From positions 1 through 12,122 of the forward strand of contig DAIQMR010000039.1 of the NCBI GenBank assembly GCA_036788835.1: a stretch of 12,122 nt of DNA. The letters are read 5' to 3'. The notes under the pieces are model-generated. The model saw only the letters and a program-made list of their open reading frames with translations. It searched no databases and was not told the DNA's origin. The position numbers and the translations under genes were made by a program. This document shows positions 5,468-12,122 of the stretch, one piece after another (positions within the stretch are counted from its first letter, which is position 1; the number at the start of each line of letters is the position of its first letter). The DNA is from JALCSJ01 sp036788835 (GTDB lineage Bacteria > Bacillota > Negativicutes > Acidaminococcales > Acidaminococcaceae).

Positions 5468-5494
5468 AAATACACCAACGAAAGGAAGAAAACA

Positions 5495-5704
5495 ATGACA
5501 ATCTCATTTAAAAAATTCAACACACTACTTAAAAGGAAACATCTTTTTAAAAAAGAATTGGCTGAAAAAGCCGCTTTGCATCCATCTACACTAAGCAGGA
5601 TATCTTCCGGTTCGGGAAATATTCGTATTACGACACTCCACGCTCTCTGTAAAGCCCTTAATTGTGATATTGGTGATGTATTAGAATTTACATGGGATAA
5701 GTAA
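5495..5704 (+). CDS. Small XRE-type helix-turn-helix protein 2
   Basis: A 69-residue single-domain HTH protein of the YozG-like/HTH_26 kind. The helix-turn-helix is ELAEKAALHPSTLSRISSG (about 21-39), and ITTLHALCKALNCDIGDVLEF completes the five-helix fold. The ATG follows AAAGGAAG at good spacing. That ribosome binding site is complementary over 8 bases to the CUUCCUUU linker of the small RNAs, the nearest copy of which lies upstream. It probably shares a transcript with the first HTH gene. Confidence 0.82.
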   Translation: MTISFKKFNTLLKRKHLFKKELAEKAALHPSTLSRISSGSGNIRITTLHALCKALNCDIGDVLEFTWDK

Positions 5705-5732
5705 ATCTGCGATACTTATTACCGCTCATACG

Positions 5733-5767
5733 AAAACCTCTGTACCATTATGGTGCAGAGGTTTTTT
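5733..5767 (+). terminator. Terminator after the HTH genes
   Basis: AACCTCTG with CAGAGGTT, extended by ACC/GGT with one T-G pair, forms a stem followed by TTTTTT. It separates the HTH genes from the proline-reductase operon. Confidence 0.88.
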
Positions 5768-5769
5768 GG

Positions 5770-5801
5770 CGTATATCCGCCAGCATATTGGCGGATATAC
5801 G
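5770..5801. promoter_or_regulatory. Inverted repeat in prd promoter region, candidate operator
   Basis: CGTATATCCGCC and GGCGGATATACG form a perfect 12-bp inverted repeat with an 8-base spacer. It overlaps where the -35 of the TATAAT at 5808-5813 should be. Part of it, GCATATTGGCGGA, recurs as GCATATTAGCGGA at about 5849-5861 in the leader. A protein site controlling the operon is more likely than a terminator, since no T tract follows. Confidence 0.55.
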
Positions 5802-5807
5802 GCCTTG

Positions 5808-5813
5808 TATAAT
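5808..5813 (+). promoter_or_regulatory. Putative -10 of the prd operon
   Basis: A perfect TATAAT 65 bp before prdC. No good -35 is present at 16-18 bp (TATTGG at best), so an activator is plausible. I found no convincing sigma-54 -24/-12 element (GG and GC 10 bp apart), although prd operons in some clostridia use one through PrdR. Confidence 0.45.
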
Positions 5814-5878
5814 CACCCTTTCCTGGCAACAATGAAGATAGATAATACGCATATTAGCGGAAGAAAGAAGGTGATGAG

Positions 5879-7180
5879 GTGAGAAGAATAAGGCTGCCAT
5901 TGCAGCAGCATATTGGAGCGCCATGCTTGCCAATTGTTCAGATGGGAGAAGAAGTCCATCGCGGGCAATTAATTGCTAGCCCCCAGAAATTGGGGGCTAG
6001 TTTGCATGCTAGTTTTAGTGGTATTATCCGCAAAATAACGCCGCAAGAGGTTGAAATAACGCCTAGTGCAGAACAGGATTTTACTTCTTATGTACCCATT
6101 CCTAAATGTAAGACGAAAATTGCAAGCATTGCAGCAGCGGGAATCGTAGGTACCGGTGGAGCCGGTTTTCCTACTGCCGAAAAGTTAAAAGTAAAAATTG
6201 CCCAAGGAGTTTTCATTGCTAATGCAGCAGAATGTGAGCCTTTGTTAGGCCACAATATTAAACAAATTGAGGATAATGCTCATCAGTTGGTACGGGGCAT
6301 TAGGTACTGTATGGAAATTACCGAAGCAGCTAAGGCTTATATTGCCATTAAGCCAAAACACAAAAAGGCTGTTTTAGCTTTAATTAAGGCCGTTTTGCCG
6401 GAACGAGATATAGATGTATTCGGATTGCCGGATATGTATCCCGCCGGTGATGAAAGGGTTATTGTGAGAGAAATTCTGGGAGTAGAATTAGGGCCCGGAG
6501 AATTGCCTTCCAAGTTCGGCATTTGTGTGGATAATGTGGAAACAATTAAGCATATTGTTGAAGCTGTTGAAATAGGTAAGCCTTTTATTGATAAGGATGT
6601 GACCGTTTCCGGACGAGTGGGACAACCTGGGTCTGTATTTATGGATGTGCCCCTTGGCACAACTGCAGGTGATTTAATCGCTAGAGCCGGCGGATATGTG
6701 GAGCCCCATGGTGAGATTATTAGGGGCGGTCCTCAGACAGGGCAAGCCTGCCATCCTTATGCACCGCTCGCTAAGACCACAGGTGCGTTTCTAGTGGCCA
6801 TGCCCTTCCCTCAGGAAAAACGCAAGGCAGGAATCCTGGTTTGCGAATGTGGCGGTTCCGAAGAACGGCTAAACCATATCGCCCGGGAAATGGGTGCCCA
6901 AGTCGTTACGAAACGTTTGTGCAAGCGGATGGTTGAAAAGAATGGACGATATAGATGTGATTTACCCGGTGTATGTCCGGGGCAGGCAGAAGCAGTGCTG
7001 GCATTGAAAAAGAAAGGAGCCCAAGTTTTATTAATCGGAACCTGTTCCCATTGAACTAATACCGTTATGGGTATAGCTCCTAGGCTAGGGGTTCCGGTTT
7101 ATCATCATACTGACCATGTACTGCGTTCTGTGGGACACAAGCTCTATCGTTCTATAGCTACAGACAGTGAAAATGGTTAG
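5879..7180 (+). CDS. prdC: Proline reductase-associated electron transfer protein PrdC (selenoprotein)
   Basis: An RnfC-like protein of 433 residues. The N-terminal sandwich domain opens with PLQQHIGAP, followed by the FMN/NADH-type motif GTGGAGFPT (residues 91-99) and ANAAECEPLLGHN (about 114-126). The cysteine-rich C-terminal part has VCECGG and VCPGQ. The TGA at 7052-7054 is read as selenocysteine 392 in a C389-S-H-U392 motif. The same frame continues with TNTVMGIAPRLGVPVYHH to a TAG at 7178. The GTG start follows AAGGTGA. PrdC is thought to pass electrons to the D-proline reductase PrdA/PrdB. A 5-bp stem just after the UGA (7059-7074) might be part of the SECIS element. It is the first gene of the operon and its stop is 10 bp before prdA. 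Confidence 0.92.
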
Positions 7181-7190
7181 GAGGATGAAT

Positions 7191-9110
7191 ATGTCTATTA
7201 CAGCAGAAATGGTAAAAATGCATGAAAATGATCCGGCAGTGTTATGTTGTCGTACGGAAGCTGGTATGACGCTGAGGGCTGCTCATTTGGAAGATCCCGG
7301 CATCTTTCCTGATTTAGAAGAATCCGGATTGCTGAGAATCCCTCAGGACGTCTTAAAGATTGGACAGGTAGTTGGGTCAAAATTGCTGACGACTACAGAT
7401 GCTTTAGTCCCGCTCACGGCTAGTATGATTGACGGTGTACAGACAATGGCCGCAGAAGGACAAAAGCAAGTAATGAAAGCAGCAGACGGTCATGAAGCTG
7501 TGTCTCTTGACATTAGCAGGACTATGCCCGTGGAAAGCCCAGACTTCGGTCAGAACATAGGAACTAGTCAAACAGTCAAAATTCATATTGCTGAAGGCAA
7601 GAATATTGCTTTGGAGATACCCATTCTTTTAAGCTGTAGTCAGGAAGCTGAGAAAGTAATGACAGCCAGAGTCGTACCGGATAAGTTAGAAGCTCCTCAG
7701 AATACTGTGCCGGAAAAGCCGGCTATTAAAATTCGTTCTGTACGCCATGACCATCTGCAGATTGATAAGGTAGTTTTTGGAAATGCAACAAAAATCGAGG
7801 GCACAACTTTAACCATGCGTAAAGTACCTAAAGATATGTGCAAAAATTTGCCGGAAACAAAAGGATTAGTGGAAGCAATTTCGGTAGATATTATTACTCC
7901 GGATCGCTATGGTGAGTACAGCGATACCATTATGGATGTACAACCCATTGCCACCAAAATGGAAGGTGACGTGGGAGAAGGCGTCACTAGGGTATTAGAT
8001 GGAGTGGTATTTATCGTGACCGGCACGGATCATGACGGTGTACAGATAGGAGAGTTTGGTTCTTCGGAAGGAGAAATGGACAGGAATATTATGTGGAATC
8101 GTCCCGGTGCGCCGAACAAAGGCGAGATCTTCATTAAGGCAAAAGTAATAATTAAGGCTAAAGCTAACATGGAAAGACCGGGGCCTTTGGCGGCCCATAG
8201 GGCTTCTGACCATATTTGCGAAGAGATTCGGGCCGCGATTAAGAAAGCGGATGCCAATCTAATTACTAAGTCGGAAGAAATCGCCCAATACAGGCGGCCA
8301 GGCAAACCGAAAGTTCTGGTTGTTAAGGAAATCATGGGTCAGGGTGCTATGCACGATAATCTTATTTTGCCCGTGGAGCCTGTAGGTACGTTAGGTGCGA
8401 AACCTAATGTAGATTTAGGCAACCTACCCATTATGGTGTCTCCTACGGAGCTTTTGGACGGTTGTATACATGCGCTAACTTGCATTGGGCCGGCCTCTAA
8501 AGAAACCTCTAGGCATTATTGGCGGGAACCATTAGTAAAACAGCTCCTAGCCGAAGAAGAACTTGATTTTGCAGGAGTACTGCTAGTAGGTTCGCCCCAG
8601 GCTAATACTGACAAATTCTATGTTTCCAAACGTGTGGGCATGACGGTGGAGGCTATGGACGCTGACGGAGCCATTGTCACAACAGAAGGTTTCGGCAACA
8701 ACCACGTAGATTTTGCCTCTCATATTGAACAAATAGGTAAACGGGGCATTAAAGTGGTTGGTGTTTCTTATTGTTCACAGCAGGGAGCCTTGGTTGTGGG
8801 TAACGAATACATGAGTGCAATGTGTGATAGCAATAAATCCATGCAGGGTATTGAAAATGAGATATTAGCTAATAACACACTTTGTCCGGAAGATGCTATC
8901 CGTCAGATTGCTATGCTCAAGACGCTTTTAGGCGGTGGCACGATTACACCTGCGGAGCGCCGGTGGAACCCTGACGCCAAAGCTAATAATATTAAGATTA
9001 TTGAGGAAAAGCTGGGAATAAAGATTGACCTGGTGGAAAACGAGCAAAGTCTGCCTAAGAGCAAGAAACGTTTAGAAAAGTATGAACCGGAAATGGCCTC
9101 CGGAGCATAG
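7191..9110 (+). CDS. prdA: D-proline reductase proprotein PrdA
   Basis: A 639-residue proprotein, close to the known PrdA length. In characterised PrdA the chain is cut at a cysteine that becomes a pyruvoyl group, giving roughly 45- and 23-kDa subunits. Here the likely site is Cys431 in IHALTCIGPASKETSRHYW; cutting there would leave a 209-residue C-terminal subunit of about 23 kDa. Cys425 six residues earlier is the alternative. The pyruvoyl group binds D-proline as a Schiff base for reductive ring opening to 5-aminovalerate with PrdB. The ATG at 7191 follows AGGAGG at 6 bp; the in-frame starts at 7167 and 7185 are poorly spaced. The gene overlaps nothing and is followed at 13 bp by the small gene. 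Confidence 0.95.
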   Translation: MSITAEMVKMHENDPAVLCCRTEAGMTLRAAHLEDPGIFPDLEESGLLRIPQDVLKIGQVVGSKLLTTTDALVPLTASMIDGVQTMAAEGQKQVMKAADGHEAVSLDISRTMPVESPDFGQNIGTSQTVKIHIAEGKNIALEIPILLSCSQEAEKVMTARVVPDKLEAPQNTVPEKPAIKIRSVRHDHLQIDKVVFGNATKIEGTTLTMRKVPKDMCKNLPETKGLVEAISVDIITPDRYGEYSDTIMDVQPIATKMEGDVGEGVTRVLDGVVFIVTGTDHDGVQIGEFGSSEGEMDRNIMWNRPGAPNKGEIFIKAKVIIKAKANMERPGPLAAHRASDHICEEIRAAIKKADANLITKSEEIAQYRRPGKPKVLVVKEIMGQGAMHDNLILPVEPVGTLGAKPNVDLGNLPIMVSPTELLDGCIHALTCIGPASKETSRHYWREPLVKQLLAEEELDFAGVLLVGSPQANTDKFYVSKRVGMTVEAMDADGAIVTTEGFGNNHVDFASHIEQIGKRGIKVVGVSYCSQQGALVVGNEYMSAMCDSNKSMQGIENEILANNTLCPEDAIRQIAMLKTLLGGGTITPAERRWNPDAKANNIKIIEEKLGIKIDLVENEQSLPKSKKRLEKYEPEMASGA

Positions 9111-9123
9111 GGAGGAATGTGCT

Positions 9124-9342
9124 ATGGACCCTGAACATACATTAAAATACATATCCACAGAAAATCTTTACAGAGGAGTTATTAAGGAAGTTCGTGGGGG
9201 CAGTGTGGTGATTGATTTAGACGGCAGACTAGGTAAGATTCACCTGCCCAAACGAATGATTATTTCACGTGAGGCCTTAGCCATAGGACAAAAAGTAGGC
9301 TTTCTTTTGACCTATCCGGAAGTTTTGGAATCAGATACTTAG
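9124..9342 (+). CDS. Small prd-operon protein between prdA and prdB
   Basis: A 72-residue protein starting MDPEHTLKYISTENLYRG, with a beta-rich middle, GVIKEVRGGSVVIDLDGRLG, that looks like a small barrel of the S1/KOW type, and a hydrophobic end. A small gene at this place between prdA and prdB is normal in clostridial prd clusters; I believe it is the CBO2463/CBO2479-type domain family, whose function I do not know. The ATG at 9124 is used because GGGAGGAAT lies before it; the longer frame to 9082 overlaps the end of prdA. It may help assembly or maturation of the reductase, which is inference. Confidence 0.8.
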   Translation: MDPEHTLKYISTENLYRGVIKEVRGGSVVIDLDGRLGKIHLPKRMIISREALAIGQKVGFLLTYPEVLESDT

Positions 9343-9368
9343 CAGAATTTATACGAGGAGATGATGAA

Positions 9369-10094
9369 ATGAAACTGACAACTTTTCAAGGATTGCAATC
9401 AGAAATATATGTACCCATTACACCGGAATCTGTGTTTACGCTGTGTACCAAAGAGCTTAAAGATATGCGCATTGCTTTGATTTCGGCCTGTGGGGCGCAT
9501 TTAAAAACCGACCCCCGTTTTAATCTGTCAGGAGACACCACATACCGGGCGGTCCCTGATACCACGCCAACAAGGAATATGATGATTTCCCACGGAGGCT
9601 ATGACAATACAGACGGGAACAGAGATATTAATAGTATGTTTCCTTTGGATCGACTCCACGAATTGGTAAAAGAGGGTTTTATTAAAGAATGTGCGCCCAA
9701 GCACTATACTTTTATGGGAGGCGGCGGCAATCAGTCTGTTTTCCGGGATGAGACAGGACCGGCCATTGCCAAGCTTTTGTCGGAAGATGCTGTGGATGGT
9801 GTACTGCTCACAGCTGGGTGAGGCACTTGTCACAGAACTGCCGTGATTGTGCAGAGAGAGATTGAGAAATTAGGTATACCGACGGTTATTATTGCGGCAT
9901 TACCTCCGGTGGTACGACAAAATGGCGCACCAAGAGCTGTAGCTCCTCGTGTGCCTATGGGTGCCAATGCTGGTGAGCCCCACAATATACCTATGCAGAC
10001 AGGCATTGTGAAAGGGGCTTTGCAAGCTTTAAAAGAAATTGAAACCCCAGGTAAAATTTTACCTTTGCCATTTGAATATATTGCGCATATTTAA
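9369..10094 (+). CDS. prdB: D-proline reductase selenoprotein subunit PrdB
   Basis: The frame stops at TGA 9819-9821 and continues without further stop to TAA at 10094. Read through, it is a 241-residue protein of the right length, with Sec151 in LLTAG-U-GTC followed by HRTAVIVQREIE. The U151-G-T-C154 pair is the redox-active site that attacks D-proline held on PrdA. The second half contains GIPTVIIAALPPVVRQNGAP and the C-terminal GANAGEPHN region of the GrdB/PrdB family. ATG 9369 follows AGGAGA. It is co-transcribed with prdA and prdF. An annotation pipeline without Sec rules would split it into two fragments. Confidence 0.95.
9823..9852 (+). promoter_or_regulatory. Candidate bacterial SECIS element in prdB
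   Basis: Directly after the UGA, GCAC (9823-9826) pairs with GTGC (9849-9852) and TCAC (9830-9833) with GTGA (9843-9846). A small internal loop lies between the stems and a 9-base apical loop AGAACTGCC sits on top. Position and size fit a bacterial SECIS, which binds SelB to decode UGA as selenocysteine. Confidence 0.6.
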
Positions 10095-10146
10095 GAGAGC
10101 CGGATGTTTAGATATGTGTTATTTGCGATGCAGAAAGGATAAAAAG

Positions 10147-11166
10147 ATGAGATTTTCCAGAATGATTTCCGCGGTGGATACACACACCGTGGGAGAAGCA
10201 GCGCGCCTTATTATTGGCGGCATCCCAAAATTTCCCGGGAAAACAATGGAAGGGAAAAGAAGCTATCTGGCTAAAGAAAAGGACAGCATCAGGCGAGTAC
10301 TGATGCATGAGCCCAGAGGCCATACTAATATGTTCGGTGCCTTTATTTGTGAACCTGTCAACGAAGAAGCGGATTATGGGATTATCTTCATGGATGGAGG
10401 CGGGTATTTGAGTATGTGTGGGCATAACACCATTGCTGCCATGACTGCAGCCGTAGAATGTGGCTGGGTGGAAGTGCCTGATAACGCGGACAGCGTAACC
10501 GTAGTGCAGGATACACCGGCGGGACTGGTACAGGGGCAAGTACATCTCAAAGATACGTCTACTGTACATTCGGTATCCTTTGAAAATGTGCCGTCCTTTC
10601 TCTACAAAGAAAAAGTGGCTATTACAGTGCCCAAATTGGGAACGGTGCATTGCGACATTGCCTTTGGGGGTAATTTCTTCGCCATTTTGCCGGCTACGGA
10701 AATTGGTCTGGACATCGTCCCGGAAAATGCCGGTAAATTTGTGGAAGCAGCCTTGGCGATTCGTAAGGCTGTTAATGAGCAAATTATTATTCAGCATCCC
10801 TCTCTTGAAAACATTAAGACAGTGGAATTAGTAGAAATTTACGGGCCTTCTAAAACTTCCAGGAACACTGTGCAGAATGTAGTAGTGTTTGGAGATGGAC
10901 AAATTGACCGTTCTCCCTGCGGCACCGGTACCAGTGCGAAAATGGCTGCTCAGTATGCTAAGGGCAAGATGAAAATCGGTGATAGCTTAATTCATGAAAG
11001 CATTATTGGCACACAATTTAAAGGTGAGATTGTCAAAGAGGTTCCCTTGGGCCCCTATAAGGCCATAATACCTAAAATCACAGGTTCAGCCTGTATCACC
11101 GGTTTTAATTCCTTTCTAATTGATCCTACTGATTCGCTCCGCGACGGTTTCTTCTTGCCGGGATAA
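10147..11166 (+). CDS. prdF: Proline racemase PrdF
   Basis: A 339-residue cofactor-independent racemase. The two catalytic cysteines are present: Cys91 in MCGHNTIAA and Cys258 in SPCGTGTSAKMA, the classic proline racemase pair. It interconverts L- and D-proline, feeding the D-isomer to PrdA/PrdB. The N-terminus FSRMISAVDTHTVGEAARL is typical of the family. ATG 10147 follows AAAGGA; the longer frame upstream runs back into prdB. It lies 52 bp after prdB and 11 bp before the permease, clearly in the same operon. A 4-hydroxyproline epimerase would be the close alternative, but the context favours proline. Confidence 0.95.
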   Translation: MRFSRMISAVDTHTVGEAARLIIGGIPKFPGKTMEGKRSYLAKEKDSIRRVLMHEPRGHTNMFGAFICEPVNEEADYGIIFMDGGGYLSMCGHNTIAAMTAAVECGWVEVPDNADSVTVVQDTPAGLVQGQVHLKDTSTVHSVSFENVPSFLYKEKVAITVPKLGTVHCDIAFGGNFFAILPATEIGLDIVPENAGKFVEAALAIRKAVNEQIIIQHPSLENIKTVELVEIYGPSKTSRNTVQNVVVFGDGQIDRSPCGTGTSAKMAAQYAKGKMKIGDSLIHESIIGTQFKGEIVKEVPLGPYKAIIPKITGSACITGFNSFLIDPTDSLRDGFFLPG

Positions 11167-11177
11167 GGAGTATACAA

Positions 11178-12101
11178 ATGGTGAATATTGTTTTAGGTAT
11201 ATTGGGAATTTTGTTGGTAATTTATGCTTGTTGTTTTGTCAGGGATGTTATAAAAAACCACGATAATTTAGGCGGCGGCAATTGGGCCATCAGCACGATA
11301 ATCGGGTTTATCGCAAATTTCGGAGACACTTTGGGAATAGGCAGCTACGCTACGACGACTATCGCTTTGGGTATAACCAAACAGCTGAAGAGTGATAAGC
11401 TATTGCCGGGAACGTTGAACGTGGCAAACACTATGCCCTGCATGGTGGAAGCCTATCTTTTCATAAAATATGTCAAAGTAGAAGGACTGACACTACTTGC
11501 TCTAGTTGTAGCAGCCATCTTAGGGGCAGCCGTAGGGGCAAGAGCTGTCCCTAAATTTTCTGAGCAAAAGGTACAGACGTATTTAGGATTTGGTCTGTTA
11601 ATCACAGCATCCTTAATGGCTGGGAAACAGTTGGGTCTCATGGATTTTCTAGGAACGGGCAACACGGCTGTAGGGTTGTCAGGCGTGAAACTCGGCATTG
11701 GCATCGTAGGTAATTTTATCTTCGGTGCCTTAATGACCATCGGTTGTGGTTTGTACGCACCCTGTATGGCTATGGTCTATCTTCTGGGGCTCAATCCTAT
11801 TATTGCCTTTCCCATCATGATGTCTTCTTGTGCGGCTTTAATGCCTGTAGCTAGTATGGAATTCATTGCTGTAGGTGACTATGCCAGAAAAGTCAGCCTG
11901 GCTATTATGACAGGTGGAGTTGTAGGTGTGTTCATTGCCACCAAATTTGTCACTAGCTTGAATTTACAGACTTTGAACTGGCTGGTGATAACGGTAGTAA
12001 TCTACACCGGATGCCTCTATGTGAGAAAAGGTTACAAAGGACGGAGCGAGCCTGAGCCCCAGGATGTTTTAATAATAGACGGAGATGAAGAGATAGAGTA
12101 G
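11178..12101 (+). CDS. TSUP-family (TauE/SafE-like) permease of the prd operon
   Basis: A 307-residue membrane protein with about eight or nine hydrophobic segments and a short acidic cytoplasmic tail (DVLIIDGDEEIE). It shares CFVRD, LLPGTLN, GLNPIIAFPIMM and the spacing of its segments with the permease at 2403-3287, so the two are paralogs. The ATG follows AAGGAG and begins 11 bp after prdF, so it is translated with the proline genes. TSUP carriers usually move organic anions or sulfur compounds. In this place it may export 5-aminovalerate or import a substrate, but no residue proves it. Confidence 0.82.
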   Translation: MVNIVLGILGILLVIYACCFVRDVIKNHDNLGGGNWAISTIIGFIANFGDTLGIGSYATTTIALGITKQLKSDKLLPGTLNVANTMPCMVEAYLFIKYVKVEGLTLLALVVAAILGAAVGARAVPKFSEQKVQTYLGFGLLITASLMAGKQLGLMDFLGTGNTAVGLSGVKLGIGIVGNFIFGALMTIGCGLYAPCMAMVYLLGLNPIIAFPIMMSSCAALMPVASMEFIAVGDYARKVSLAIMTGGVVGVFIATKFVTSLNLQTLNWLVITVVIYTGCLYVRKGYKGRSEPEPQDVLIIDGDEEIE

Positions 12102-12122
12102 TTTAAACCTCCCACGACTAAA

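Noticed and set aside
5705..5878. Sigma-54 promoter upstream of prdC
   Set aside because: The GG...GC 10-bp spacing was tested at TGGCGG and TGGCAA sites and not met.
9369..10094. prdB broken by a premature stop into two genes
   Set aside because: The stop is UGA at the known Sec position within LLTAG-U-GTC, the frame is intact afterwards, and a SECIS-like stem follows.
10108..10797. 229-codon minus-strand ORF
   Set aside because: It is the antisense shadow of the proline racemase gene, whose catalytic motifs are intact.
12102..12122. Terminator after the prd permease
   Set aside because: Only 21 bases remain and they contain no hairpin; the operon may continue beyond the window.

Overview
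The window looks like a chromosomal segment of an anaerobic, amino-acid-fermenting, low-to-mid GC Firmicute (clostridial or Negativicutes-like). The evidence is a D-proline reductase (Stickland) locus with two in-frame UGA selenocysteine codons, AGGAGG-type ribosome binding sites, and sigma-A-like promoters. I cannot name the genus from the sequence alone.

Left half (1-5050) is accessory DNA with an unusual layout. Four minus-strand modules follow one another: a PLD-nuclease/DEAH-helicase gene with a MutT-like NUDIX gene (1-2145), a TSUP-family permease (2403-3287), a Phd/YefM-RelE/ParE type II toxin-antitoxin pair (3647-4235), and a 27-codon hydrophobic peptide with the marks of a type I toxin (4634-4717). 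Upstream of each module, in the divergent (+) orientation, lies one copy of a ~165-bp repeat (2207-2372, 3470-3633, 4322-4487, 4885-5049). Every copy carries a promoter, a conserved stem-loop and an intrinsic terminator, so each looks like a gene for a ~100-nt RNA. Between the third copy and the type I toxin, a separate short RNA gene on the + strand converges on the toxin gene and probably encodes its antitoxin RNA.

Middle (5050-5880): two small + strand XRE-type helix-turn-helix genes end at a terminator. A 12-bp inverted repeat then lies in the promoter region of the next operon.

Right half (5879-12101) is a compact + strand proline-reductase operon: prdC (electron transfer, Sec at codon 392), prdA (proprotein with a predicted pyruvoyl-forming cysteine), a 72-codon prd-associated small gene, prdB (Sec at codon 151), prdF (proline racemase), and a second TSUP permease 11 bp after prdF. 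PrdF converts L-proline to D-proline. PrdA/PrdB reduce it to 5-aminovalerate, with electrons probably supplied through PrdC. The permease may move a substrate or product of this pathway. It is homologous to the permease gene in the cassette-like left half.
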